NCBI GenBank assembly: GCA_016720805.1
Contig: JADKJZ010000011.1
Coordinates: 28,636-92,635 of the forward strand
DNA length: 64,000 bases
Reading direction: 5' to 3'
Origin: Gemmatimonadota bacterium
GTDB taxonomy: Bacteria > Gemmatimonadota > Gemmatimonadetes > Gemmatimonadales > GWC2-71-9
This document shows positions 36,519 through 45,877 of the stretch, piece after piece; the first letter of the stretch is position 1; each line of letters opens with the position of its first letter. The notes beneath the pieces were generated by a model. The model was not told the DNA's origin, did no database searches, and saw only the letters and a list, made by a program, of their open reading frames with translations. Made by a program: the position numbers and the translations under genes.

Positions 36519-37280
36519 ATGCCCGTGACCGCTTCACCCTCGCAGTTCTTCGACGCTTCGGCCTCCCGTCCCGGTGGCTCGCCGATCGATCCGGCGACCG
36601 ACCCCTGGGGCGTGCGGCGGGCCGAGAATCTCCTGACGTCGCTCGAGGGCGTCCTCTCGGCGCGCGTCGTGACGACGCCGCTGGGCGAGGTCAGCGAGAT
36701 CCACATTCTGGCGCAGGCCGGGCAGGCGCCGAAGCAGGTGGTGCGCAACGTCGAGTCGGCGTTGCTGGCACATCTCGGGCTTCGGGTCGACCACCGGAAG
36801 ATCTCGGTGGCGCAGACGGCCGATGTCCGCCCGATCGACGCGTCGCAGCCGGCGGCTGCGCCGATGGCGGCGCAGGACGGGCTGGTCAAGCGGATGGTGC
36901 TCTTCGACGACCTGGTGATGGCGTCGGCGGCGGGGAAGCGGAAGGTGGCGGCGACGGTGACGCTCTCCTGCGATGGCCGGCTGGAGTCGGCCACCGAGGA
37001 AGGGCCGGACACCGCGCGGAACAAGGTGGAGACGGCGGCGCGTGCCGCGGTGGCGGTGCTGGAGCGGCTGGCGGACAAGTATTCGCTGGCGCTCGAGGGG
37101 GCGCAGATCCAGGACGCCTTCGGCCGGACCTATGTGATGGTGGGCGTGCACACGGTGGGCGGACGCGAGGCGAAGCTGCTCGTGGGGACCGCCGAAGTGA
37201 TCGAGAGTGCCGAGCACGCGGCGGTGTATGCAGTCCTTGATGCGACGAACCGGTGGTTCGCGCAGCGTCGGGGGCGGTAG
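36519..37280 (+). CDS. Conserved hypothetical protein
   Basis: A 253-residue soluble protein without signal peptide. The N-terminal part (WGVRRAENLLTSLEGVLSAR to LRVDHRKISVAQ) looks like a small alpha-beta domain, repeated in similar proteins of other phyla. After a Pro/Ala linker near residue 115, the C-terminal half has beta-rich sequence with YVMVGVHTVGGREAKLLVGT. I do not recognise a function. It follows the diguanylate cyclase gene by 27 bases and may be co-transcribed with it. Confidence 0.6.
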   Translation: MPVTASPSQFFDASASRPGGSPIDPATDPWGVRRAENLLTSLEGVLSARVVTTPLGEVSEIHILAQAGQAPKQVVRNVESALLAHLGLRVDHRKISVAQTADVRPIDASQPAAAPMAAQDGLVKRMVLFDDLVMASAAGKRKVAATVTLSCDGRLESATEEGPDTARNKVETAARAAVAVLERLADKYSLALEGAQIQDAFGRTYVMVGVHTVGGREAKLLVGTAEVIESAEHAAVYAVLDATNRWFAQRRGR

Positions 37281-37351
37281 GGGTTCGAGCCACTCGAAGC
37301 GAGTGACCAGTGATCTGTAACCAGTAACCGGTGCACCAGGACGCACCAGAA

Positions 37352-37477
37352 GGAGGTGCGAGGGAGTTCCACCGTCTGGCTAAGAGCGAAGCCGAGCGGC
37401 TAACAAAGCGAAGCGTCTGGTGGACCATAGCGGGGTCTGCCACCTCCAGTAGTAACTGATTGACCGGAGAGGAGGTG
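37352..37477 (+). promoter_or_regulatory. Structured leader that can switch a Shine-Dalgarno sequence
   Basis: GGAGGTG at 37352-37358 and the ribosome binding site GGAGGTG at 37471-37477 are identical. Both are complementary to CACCTCC at 37441-37447, so pairing with one frees the other. Inside the upstream pairing are TCCACC/GGTGGA (37368-37373 with 37419-37424) and the hairpin GGCT/AGCC (37378-37393), giving a nested multi-stem structure. Formation of the outer stem would expose the ribosome binding site. I could not match it to a known riboswitch consensus. It occupies most of the 288-base gap before the HD-GYP gene. Confidence 0.45.
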
Positions 37478-37483
37478 ACGCAT

Positions 37484-37558
37484 ATGCTGGAGTGGTTGGC
37501 TGCGGCCGTCGACTTCATCGCGAGTATTTTCCTCGCGGAAACCGTTAGCTGGACGTAA
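37484..37558 (+). CDS. 24-residue hydrophobic micro-ORF
   Basis: The ATG at 37484 follows a near-perfect ribosome binding site (AGGAGGTGA, six bases away). It encodes 24 residues starting MLEWLAAAVDFIASIFLAE, enough for one membrane helix, and stops at 37558, ten bases before the HD-GYP start. It could be a leader peptide that carries ribosomes to the downstream gene, which itself has no clear ribosome binding site, or a small membrane protein. Confidence 0.5.
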   Translation: MLEWLAAAVDFIASIFLAETVSWT

Positions 37559-37568
37559 GCCAGATCTG

Positions 37569-39044
37569 GTGGAACTTCTTCCTCGTCTTATGTCGCTCAA
37601 CAGGGCTGTGCGCGCTTATGTCGCCGCAATGGCGATCGCAGCGGGAGTGGTGCTGGCAATTGCCAGTCGCCTCCCGGCTGTAAGCGTTGATGCATGGACC
37701 TTGTTCAGCCTCTTCTTCGTCGGCTGCATCCTCGAGGTATCCCGAACACACAACAAGTCGGGAGGAATGTCCGGCTCTTTGGTGTTCGTATTCCACCTGG
37801 CCGGTGGCCTCGTGGTGGGTGGATTCTGGGGTGCAGCAACGGCTGGTGTGGTCAAAGCGATCGCCGAGCTCTATGACCGGACCGCTGGCGTTAAGGCTGT
37901 ATTCAATGTTGCTGAGCGGGTTGTTTCGGTTGGCCTGACCTTCATCGTGTACCGCACGCTTGGCGGCGAGCATCCGCCATCATTTATCGAAGCAGGAACC
38001 GGGGCATCCGTTCCGTTCGAGCATGTTCTGTTTCAGGTCAGCGTGTTTTTGGTCTCGGCTGTCGTCTACTTCGTGGCGAATTCTGCTGCCGTCAACACTG
38101 CCGTTGCCCTCGCGAGCGGCCGTTCGGTCTTCTCCACCTGGCGTGCGAACACTGTATGGGTGCTCGGGTACGATATCGCTGCCAGTTCCTTGGCACTCGG
38201 TGTCGCCTGGCTCTTCGTGCGATCGATCCATGGGAACGGCTTGCAAAAGTTCGTGTTCCTCGGAATCGTACTCCCGTTCCTCCTGATCCGTCACGTTTAC
38301 AAGAAGCTGAACACTGTCCAAGACCTGTACAATGAACTGGATTCAGCATACGAGCAGCTTGAGCTGAACGTTCGCGAACAACTCGCGATGATGGTGAAGG
38401 CAATCGAAGCTCGAGATCCGTATACGTCTGGCCACTCACGGCGCGTCTGCGGTCTCTCGCGCGCAATCGCGGTTGATCTCGGGCTCGACGCCGAGCACGT
38501 CGAATTGATTGAGAACGCCGCACTGCTTCACGATGTCGGAAAGATTCACGCCGAGTTTGCCCCGCTGCTCCAAAAAGAGGGGAAGCTGACGGATGAAGAA
38601 TGGGAGATAATGAAGACACACTCGGCCAGGAGTGCCGAGTTGGTCTCGCTGTTCTCTCGCTTCCAGGGCTACGTCGTTTCTTGTGTCCGTCATCACCACG
38701 AGCGTTGGGATGGTCGCGGCTATCCGGATGGTATTGCGGGCATGGACATCCCACTCGGCGCGCGGATCATCACGATCGCTGACACAATCGATGCGATGAC
38801 GACGAATCGTCCCTACCGTGGGGCGCTCTCGCTCGAAGCCGTAGTGTCCGAACTCAACAAGTGCCGCGGTGGTCAATTCGACACAGATTTGGTCAACCTC
38901 ACCGTTAACTCGGTTACCGTTCGTCGATTGATTAGCGACCCGTCCTCGGTGCCTGAATACCTGCCTTCCCCGAAGATCCGCAATCGCTCGGGCGCGCCGC
39001 TTCGGCGGGCTTCGCTCCCTGAGGGCACGACAGGAGGGAGGTAG
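37569..39044 (+). CDS. Membrane HD-GYP domain protein (cyclic-di-GMP phosphodiesterase)
   Basis: A 491-residue protein. The first ~250 residues form about seven membrane helices, probably a membrane sensor. A coiled-coil linker (LYNELDSAYEQLELNVRE) leads to an HD-GYP domain with HSRRV, HDVGK, HHHERWDGRGYPDG and DTIDAMTTNRPYR. Metal-binding His/Asp and the GYP triplet are present, so hydrolysis of cyclic di-GMP is likely. Start GTG 37569 relies on the preceding micro-ORF. The gene is visibly more AT-rich than its neighbours (31 of 60 bases are G or C on the line at 37981), which suggests transfer. Confidence 0.85.
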   Translation: MELLPRLMSLNRAVRAYVAAMAIAAGVVLAIASRLPAVSVDAWTLFSLFFVGCILEVSRTHNKSGGMSGSLVFVFHLAGGLVVGGFWGAATAGVVKAIAELYDRTAGVKAVFNVAERVVSVGLTFIVYRTLGGEHPPSFIEAGTGASVPFEHVLFQVSVFLVSAVVYFVANSAAVNTAVALASGRSVFSTWRANTVWVLGYDIAASSLALGVAWLFVRSIHGNGLQKFVFLGIVLPFLLIRHVYKKLNTVQDLYNELDSAYEQLELNVREQLAMMVKAIEARDPYTSGHSRRVCGLSRAIAVDLGLDAEHVELIENAALLHDVGKIHAEFAPLLQKEGKLTDEEWEIMKTHSARSAELVSLFSRFQGYVVSCVRHHHERWDGRGYPDGIAGMDIPLGARIITIADTIDAMTTNRPYRGALSLEAVVSELNKCRGGQFDTDLVNLTVNSVTVRRLISDPSSVPEYLPSPKIRNRSGAPLRRASLPEGTTGGR

Positions 39045-39065
39045 AAGGGCTCGTAGCACGAGGTA

Positions 39066-42000
39066 TCACCTCAGGGTGCCCAGTCTCCGCATGACCGTAG
39101 TCACTGTCTTGGGCAAGCGTTCCAACTGCGCCTCCACCTCAGTCCAAGTCCCGGCAGCATCCTCGCCCGCCCGATCCTCCAGCATCGCAATCGCTGCCAA
39201 CACTTCCGCGCGGTCCTTCGCATGGTAGTTCCCAATCGCCTTTGCCTGCTCCCTCAGTGCTGCGAGGGTGGCCCGCTCGGTTCCATCGCGCCTCGCGAGT
39301 AGACTCTGCCACCTTGCATGGAGCCCAGCAAAATCGTTTAGTAGCAGTCGCCCGTTCTTTCCACTCGCACCATTGGTCGCAGCGGCAAACGCACCTCGCG
39401 AATTACCGGCGAGTGCCAGAATATCAGCCTTAACCAGATGCCACGCTTGTGTTGCCCAAGCCGGCCTCCGCTTGGCGAACCGATGGTCGAGCTCGCGGAC
39501 AGCAACACATGCCTCGGTGAAGCGATCGTCGAGTGCCAGCGCGAGTGCCTTCTCATAGGCAGCACTGATGGCGATGATGCCCCAATCATCTGCGCGCAGG
39601 CACCCCAAGGCAATGTTCGCCCAGTCCAGTTGCAGCGTCACATTGCCGAGCCTACCGTGCGCGATCGCCAATCCAGCGGCAGCGGCCGAGAGGTGGACCC
39701 GGTTGTCGATCTGCCGCGCCATTCTTGCTGCCCGCTCAAGCATTGGCACCGCAGATGAGTAATCACCATGCTCCACTCGAAGCATGCCGCCCCCAACGAA
39801 CACCCTAACCGCGATAGAGCTAGCGGTTTCGGTGTTGTCAACCAATTGGATCGCCTCGTCGATAAGCTCTCGGGCGAGCACGTCGTTGCGCACTTGATCC
39901 TCGCACCAGGCCCGTGCGAGAAGGAGCTGGATGCGCTGGTACTCATCGAGTGTTGAAACGCGTACCTCTGAAAGGCATCGACCGAATTCTGAAATGGCAG
40001 AAGCGTCTCTGGTCGCAGTCAGGATAAATGGCATCGCGCACAGCGCTTTCAGTTGGACGTCAACATCTGTAGTCGTGGATGCGATGTTACAAAGTGCTTC
40101 ACCGGCTTCCGTTAGCTCGGCGTCCTCAAGGTGTCCCGACCACCGCCGAGCAACAATCCGCAACACCTCCCGACAGCACTCCTCCGACTCCGAGAACGCC
40201 TCGCGCGCCTCGTCGAGCAGCCGCAGCGAATCGGCCCACCGGCCGAGCTCCTGCTGCGCCTCGGCGAGGAGCAGGATCGCCGTGCGGCGCGGCTGACCGG
40301 TGAGAGCCGGCAGGCCGGTGGAGAGCGCCAGGTCGGCCTCGTGGGGTGCCCCGCGACGGATCGATTCCTTGCCCCCAGCCAGCAGGAAGGGGATCGCCTC
40401 GTGCAGTCGGTCGGCGCGGACCAGGTGCCAGGCGATCTCCAGCCCCGGGATCGCCTCGTCGCCGCCGTCGGCCAGCAACAGCCGCTCGGCCACAAGCCCG
40501 TGCAGCATCCGCCGGAGCGGTGCCGCCGTCCCCACGTAGCACTGCCCCCGGATGAACTCGTTGGCGAACTCCAGGTGACTGCCGGCGTCGCGCAGGATCC
40601 GGTGCGAGGTGAGCGAGGTCATCGCCCGCATCGTGCGCGCCACCGGGAGGTCGACCATCGTGTACATGGTGAGATCGTTGAGCCGCTGGCCGAGGATCGC
40701 CGCGAGCTCGACCACCGACCGCTCCTCGCCGTTGAGCGCAGCGAGCGTCCCCTCGACCAGCCGCTGAAAGGTCTCCTTCGGCGGTCGCTCCGCCCGCGGC
40801 GTCATGGCACTCACCGACAACGCCAGGCAGCCGTCGCCCCGCCGACGCCAATCGCCGACGAGCAGCTCCAGCACCATCGGGTTGCCCCGGCCACCTGCCA
40901 ACACCGCCCGCCGGATGGCCGGACCGGGATCGCCCGCCTCGGTCAGCAGCAGCTCCAGCAACTCGGCCGACTCCGCCTCGGACAGCGGCCCCAACGCCAA
41001 CGGCAACAGCGACAGCGACGCCGCGTTGTCAAAGAAGCGCCGCGTACTCGGCGTCTCCGCCTCGGGGGCACTCGACGCTGTCAGCATCACCATCAACGGC
41101 AATGCCTCCAGACGCCGCAGCATCAGGTGCAATACGGTGAGCGACGTGGCATCGGCGAGGTGGATGTCGTCGATCACGAGCACCACCGGATGATCCTCGG
41201 CCACGGCCCCCACCAGCGCCATCACCGCCTCGGTGTAGAGGATGCGCGCGCTCTCGCCGCTGGTCTCGATCGGCGCGGGCAAGGAGGGATATCGCTGCCG
41301 CACCTTGGCGGTGAGTCGCCCCAACTCCGCCAACTGCTCCGGTGGTGTGGCACTCGCGCCGGGGAGATCGAGCAGGTGGTTGACGAGTGACCCGGTGACA
41401 CCGAAGGGCAACTCGCGCTCAAGCTCGTAACACTGGACCCGCGCGACGCTCGCCCCTTCGAGCGCCATCGACGTCGTCAGGCGCTCCACCAGCGTGGTCT
41501 TGCCGATGCCGCTCTCGCCGCGGACCAGCAGGTGCTGCACCTCGCCACGCTGCACCCGCTCCCAGCGATCGTAGCAGGTCCGGAACTCGGCGCCGCGGCC
41601 GATGAAGGAGCGCTCCTTCCACTGCTCGGTCGGCACCGGCGCGAGCAGCGCGATCGTGGGCCGCTGCCATCCGCCACGCCGGAGCCGCTCCGCCATCCGT
41701 TCCAGCTGGGCGGAGGGATGCGCGCCGAGCTCGTCGGCGAGCCGCGCGCGCCACCGATCAAAGGAACGGAGTGCGCCGATCCGGTCGCCCGCCATGGCGC
41801 GTGCCTCGAGCACGGCCCGCGCCGCCTCTTCCGAGAGTTCGTCGATGCGCTGCAGCCGATGGCCGAGTGCCTCCATGCGCCGCGAGTCACCGCGGCGGCG
41901 ACTCTGTTCGATCCGCGACGCCATCGCAGTGTGAATCGAGGGAAGCAGGCGTGCGTGCTGGCCGTCCTTCCATTGCTGGTAGTCGACGGCGTCGGGGATG

Positions 42001-42371
42001 TCGAACTCCTCGAGGAAGGGACCGAGCGGCCCTTCGTCGAGTTCGTCGGGGTCGGCCAGGTCGAGCCCCTGCAGGTCGGTCACGATCCGCCCCGGCATCA
42101 GCCGCACCGTGTCCCGATCGGTGTCGAGGAGCTCCGCGCCGAGCCGGCCGCGGATCATGGAGAGCGCGGTGGCCAGGGAGTGCCGGGCCTCGTCGACGTC
42201 GGCGCCCGACCAGAGCAGGGTGGCGAGCCGGTCGCGGCGGTGGGGGATGCCGGGCTCGACCGCGAGGTAGAGCAGCAGGGCGAAGTGCTTCCGGGTCCGG
42301 AATCGGATCGGGTCGCCGTCCGGGCCATACAGGACCGGGGGGCCGAGGCAGCTGAGTCGGAACGGGGCCAT
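39066..42371 (-). CDS. SARP-type regulator with AAA ATPase and TPR-like repeats
   Basis: About 1101 residues from ATG 42371. An OmpR-like winged helix (CLGPPVLYGPDGDPIRFRTR) and bacterial transcriptional activation domain occupy residues 1-240. An AAA/STAND-type ATPase follows, with Walker A RGESGIGKTT near residue 285 and Walker B VVLVIDDIHLA. The rest is TPR-like helical repeats. It should be an ATP-dependent transcription activator; its target and ligand are unknown. The part downstream of about 40130 (residues from ~750) is markedly less GC-rich than the rest, suggesting a recombined C-terminus. It is convergent with the HD-GYP gene, 21 bases apart. ATG 42371 is one of several starts. Confidence 0.75.
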   Translation of the reverse strand: MAPFRLSCLGPPVLYGPDGDPIRFRTRKHFALLLYLAVEPGIPHRRDRLATLLWSGADVDEARHSLATALSMIRGRLGAELLDTDRDTVRLMPGRIVTDLQGLDLADPDELDEGPLGPFLEEFDIPDAVDYQQWKDGQHARLLPSIHTAMASRIEQSRRRGDSRRMEALGHRLQRIDELSEEAARAVLEARAMAGDRIGALRSFDRWRARLADELGAHPSAQLERMAERLRRGGWQRPTIALLAPVPTEQWKERSFIGRGAEFRTCYDRWERVQRGEVQHLLVRGESGIGKTTLVERLTTSMALEGASVARVQCYELERELPFGVTGSLVNHLLDLPGASATPPEQLAELGRLTAKVRQRYPSLPAPIETSGESARILYTEAVMALVGAVAEDHPVVLVIDDIHLADATSLTVLHLMLRRLEALPLMVMLTASSAPEAETPSTRRFFDNAASLSLLPLALGPLSEAESAELLELLLTEAGDPGPAIRRAVLAGGRGNPMVLELLVGDWRRRGDGCLALSVSAMTPRAERPPKETFQRLVEGTLAALNGEERSVVELAAILGQRLNDLTMYTMVDLPVARTMRAMTSLTSHRILRDAGSHLEFANEFIRGQCYVGTAAPLRRMLHGLVAERLLLADGGDEAIPGLEIAWHLVRADRLHEAIPFLLAGGKESIRRGAPHEADLALSTGLPALTGQPRRTAILLLAEAQQELGRWADSLRLLDEAREAFSESEECCREVLRIVARRWSGHLEDAELTEAGEALCNIASTTTDVDVQLKALCAMPFILTATRDASAISEFGRCLSEVRVSTLDEYQRIQLLLARAWCEDQVRNDVLARELIDEAIQLVDNTETASSIAVRVFVGGGMLRVEHGDYSSAVPMLERAARMARQIDNRVHLSAAAAGLAIAHGRLGNVTLQLDWANIALGCLRADDWGIIAISAAYEKALALALDDRFTEACVAVRELDHRFAKRRPAWATQAWHLVKADILALAGNSRGAFAAATNGASGKNGRLLLNDFAGLHARWQSLLARRDGTERATLAALREQAKAIGNYHAKDRAEVLAAIAMLEDRAGEDAAGTWTEVEAQLERLPKTVTTVMRRLGTLR

Positions 42372-42540
42372 CCGGCAGGGCACTCCGCGTGAGGGGACGC
42401 TCCGATGATAGTCCCACCGAATCAACCAATCGTCAAATCGAGCGAGGCGGGAAGCGGTGCCCGCATGCAGTGGGAGGGTCCCCCTTCATTTGAACCCACG
42501 CGGGAGGTTGAGGGCTTTGGCCCCCTCGCTGGCGGTCTGA

Positions 42541-42936
42541 ATGAAGGTCCGGATCCTCTTGAGAATCCTCGGTCAAGACGGATGGCGACTTGTCAGAATC
42601 CGGGGCAGCCATCGACCATTCAGACATCCGACAAAGCCCGGGCTGGTGACCGTGGCGGGTCACGACAATGATGATATCGCCCCCGGAACTCTCAACAGCA
42701 TTCTCAAACAGGCAGGACTGAAATGCACGACTCCTGATCGTAGTCGAGAAACGCCGACTGGCTATTCGGCCTATGCGCCCGACGTCCCGGGTTGCATTGC
42801 CACTGGCGCAACGCGCGAGGCGGTCGAAGCGGCGATGCGTGAGGCGATCGCCTTCCATATCGAGGGGCTGCACGAGGAGGGGCTCGAGACCCCGGTGCCG
42901 CACTCTTACGCCGTCATGGTCGAAGTCGCGGTCTGA
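42541..42936 (+). pseudogene. HicA toxin and HicB antitoxin fused in one reading frame
   Basis: Residues 1-60 are HicA-like, an mRNA interferase of the double-stranded RNA-binding fold: DGWRLVRIRGSHRPFRHPTK with the catalytic His, then APGTLNSILKQAGLK. Residues ~70-131 are HicB-like: GYSAYAPDVPGCIATGATRE. Between them a separate hicB ATG exists at 42723, but the codons for its first strand (LIVVEK, 42734-42751) are in a different frame. Two compensating one-base losses would explain the fused frame. The antitoxin has no DNA-binding extension. Either a decayed pair or a translated fusion. The 115 bases upstream show no other gene. Confidence 0.7.
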
Positions 42937-42954
42937 GCGCCTTCGCGCACACGC

Positions 42955-45666
42955 TCACCGACTCGCCGTTCTCGCCCCAGGCCGTGCCGCCGGCTTCGGG
43001 GCCGGCCGCGGTGTCGGCGCCGGTGGCGGCGGTGGCGCATCCCACTTCGCCGACAGTGCCATCGTCCACAAATCGCTCTCGGCGCGCTCCAACGTAAAGA
43101 AGAGCCGACGCCCATCGGTCGCGAACTCGACGCGGTTCGAGATGCGATCGGGGTCGTCGAGCCGCAGCAGCAAGCGATCGCCGCTCCCGTCGCGTTGCAC
43201 CTCACGGAACGACGACACCCCGACACTGTCGACGGCACGCTAGATCACGGAGCGGCCATCTCGGTGCCACTGAATGGTGGCCGGAAAGGGACGCTCCGCC
43301 GCCCCGGTTCCGCGCACCAGCGTGCGACTGGTGCCCCCGGCGGCTGGCATCACCAGGAGCGCGTTGCTGTCCTGCGGTGCCAGATACGCGATCTCCCGAC
43401 CATCGGGTGACCACCTCCCGGACTGCCCTCCCGTGCGGGTCAGTTGCGTGGGCGGCCCCCATTGCCGGTCGCTGCCGCGCGTCGTCAGGAAGAGTTCATA
43501 CCGATCGCCCACCCAGCGTGACACGAGCAGCGAAGCACCGTCCGGTGACCACGCCGGGTCGCGCGTGTCCACGCTGTCGAGCGTGACCGGATGACTCACG
43601 CCACCGGTTGCGGGCATGATGGAGATCTGGCGGACGCCGCGCCGGAAGACATGGTACGCCAGCTCGAGCCCATCAGGTGACCAGGTCGGCAGGAAGTCGT
43701 CGAAGGTCGTGCCGCCGAGCTTGCTTGCCTCGCCCCCCGACGCCGCCACCTGCCAGAGGTCCTGTGTGCCATCGCGATCCGAGTCGAACGCGAGGCGCTG
43801 GCCATCCGGCGAGAGGGCGATCCCCTCGATCAGCTGCGTCCCGCTCGTGACCGGCGTGGCGGCGCGCACCGAGATCGGGCCGCCGTCGATCGCGGCAGTC
43901 CAGATGTTGCTGCTCTGCCGGAAGAGGGAATAGGCGAGCGTCGCCCCGTCGCGACTCAGCGCCATGCTGTGCGCCCCGAGTCCGGTGGTGAGCCTCGCTG
44001 CGGGGGCCACCAACTGCCCCTTCGTGCTCATCTCCGCCATCCAGACATCGCGGCTGCCGTCCGCATCGGAGAGGAAGAGCAGGTGGCGCGCATCGGGCGC
44101 CCACACGGGCGAGACGGCCAGGTGATCGCGCGCGGTGATCGCGACCGGTGCACCGCTGTTCACGCGCACCGGCAGCACATAGATGGTGCTCGGCGCGCGA
44201 TTGCCGAGGTTGGCGCCGAGGGTCGCGGGGGCGCGCGAGCCAAGCGTGAAGGCGGCGTTGCCGCTCACCACGGCGATCCATCGGGAATCGGGCGAGAACG
44301 CGATCGTGTGCGGATCGTCGAGCGTCGTGACCAATCGCTCGCGACCGATCGGTACGGTGCGAATCATCAGTCGATTCTCGCGGATGTAGGCGAGCGAACG
44401 CTTGTTCGGCGACCACGCCGGCGAGTGGGGTGCGCCGCGCACCGAATCGAAGGCGATCAGCACGCGCGTCGCGCCGCCGAGTGCGGGAACCCCGTAGATC
44501 GCGTCGCGACCGCCGATCGCGAGCGTCTGCCCGTCGGGGGACCAGCGTGGCGTGCGCAATGGACCGGGGAGGTCGGTGGCGACTTCGATCGGCCGACCGC
44601 CCGCCATCTGGCGGACATAGATCCGCGTGTTGCCGGCCTGCCCCGCCGCGTAGGCGATCATCGTGCCGTCGGGGGAGAGATCGGGATCGAGCTCGAGCGT
44701 GGCGTCGGCCGTGATGTGCGTCGTGCGTCCAGTGACCACATGTGGGCCTGATCCGAAGAGACGGTCGCGGAGCAACCACACAGTGGTGCCGAGCAGTGCG
44801 ATGCCAATCACAACGGCAGGCCACCGACGTCGACGCGGCAACGGCAGCGCCGTCGTCGCCGGTGTCGCGTGATGCACCTCGACCGCGGCCTCGATGTGAG
44901 GTGGCAGGGCCACGGCCGTCGGCGGGGCGAGCTCCGGGGCCGCGATGGTCGGCGTGCGGTCGGTCCGCAGCCGCTCCGCGAAATCGGCCACCGACTGGTC
45001 AGGCGGTGCATCCAACTCCTGCTCCAGCAGCATCGCGTGCACCCGCGCGTGCTGCACGGCGCCCTGTCGGTCACCACTCGCCGCCAGCGACTTCATCAGG
45101 CCGATCGTCACGCGCGCCGAGAGCGGCTCGGCGGCCGCGAGCCGACGCCACCACGCCACCGCCGCGGCGTGGTCGTCGCGCGCGTCGGCGGCGGTGGCCA
45201 ATCCTTCGAGCATCGCCGCGTGGCGGTGGTGCAAGGCGCTCCGCTCGGCGTCGACCCAGCGATTGAATTCATCCGCATCGTCGAGGACCACGCCATCGAG
45301 GAAGGGGCCGGTGTAGAGCGACGCGGCGTCCTCGGCACGGTTCTCCTGCAGCGCCTGCTCCAGCAGGATGGTGTCGGCGGTGATCCGCTCGGGATCTAGG
45401 AGCAGGGTCTGCTGTCCGGTGATCACGTCGTCGTCGCCGAGGTCGCGGCGGAGGGCGTAGAGCGCCTGGTTCAGCGTGCGGCGGGCGTGCTCCTCGTCGT
45501 GATCGGGCCAGAGGAGGGCGATGATCTTCTCGCGGGCCACGCCGCGCTCCCCGCCACGGGCCAGGAGGGCGAGGATCGCCAGGCGGCGTCGCTGGGCGGC
45601 GGCCCCCGTCATGACGGTGGAGTCGCGGGCCACCGAGAGGCCGCCGAGGGTACGGATGATGAGCAT
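42955..45666 (-). CDS. SARP-type regulator with TolB/WD40-like repeats, interrupted by an amber codon
   Basis: The N-terminal winged helix and BTAD (residues 1-240) are followed by one membrane helix near residue 290 (WPAVVIGIALLGTTVWLL). A periplasmic beta-propeller follows, built of PD40-type repeats (DLSPDGTMIAYAAG, WSPDGQTLAIGG and others). The frame meets TAG at 43240-43242 (808 residues), but coding sequence continues in the same frame to 42955 with NRVEFATDGRRLFFTLERAE and a Pro-rich tail. One base change from TAC or TAT would cause this. The protein may sense envelope signals and regulate the divergent lipoprotein gene; this is inference. Confidence 0.75.
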
Positions 45667-45751
45667 CAGAGGGTGGGATGGGGGAGAGGCACGCTAGAGG
45701 GTACCGGCCCGACGGAGAGTGCGCAAGTCGTGGCGGGGCAACGAGTTCCAG

Positions 45752-45770
45752 TCAGGTGATTCTCAGGTGA
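45752..45770 (+). promoter_or_regulatory. Direct repeats with 11-base period, possible SARP operator
   Basis: TCAGGTGA occurs at 45752-45759 and again at 45763-45770, one helical turn apart. OmpR-like SARP activators bind heptamer direct repeats with 11-base spacing. The pair lies in the 211-base gap between the divergent SARP gene and the lipoprotein gene, about 21 bases upstream of a possible -10 element TAGCTT at 45792. Confidence 0.45.
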
Positions 45771-45877
45771 CTGGGCGGTGGCGCCGGCTCCTAGCTTGGC
45801 CCTCGTCTGACCGGACCAATCCGGCGACCCCGAGGGCAGTCCCCTCGTGCACGATACCAGTTCTTCCGGAGCTTCCA

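Noticed and set aside
37352..37477. Known cyclic-di-GMP-I (GEMM) riboswitch
   Set aside because: AGCGGGGT near 37428 resembles part of the consensus, but the conserved core and the order of stems do not match.
37399..37551. Integron attC-like site (CGGCTAAC ... CGTTAGCTG)
   Set aside because: The ends do not fit the RYYYAAC/GTTRRRY core consensus and no integrase is nearby.
38092..38754. 220-codon antisense frame opposite the HD-GYP gene
   Set aside because: No recognisable domain, while the plus strand encodes an intact HD-GYP protein.
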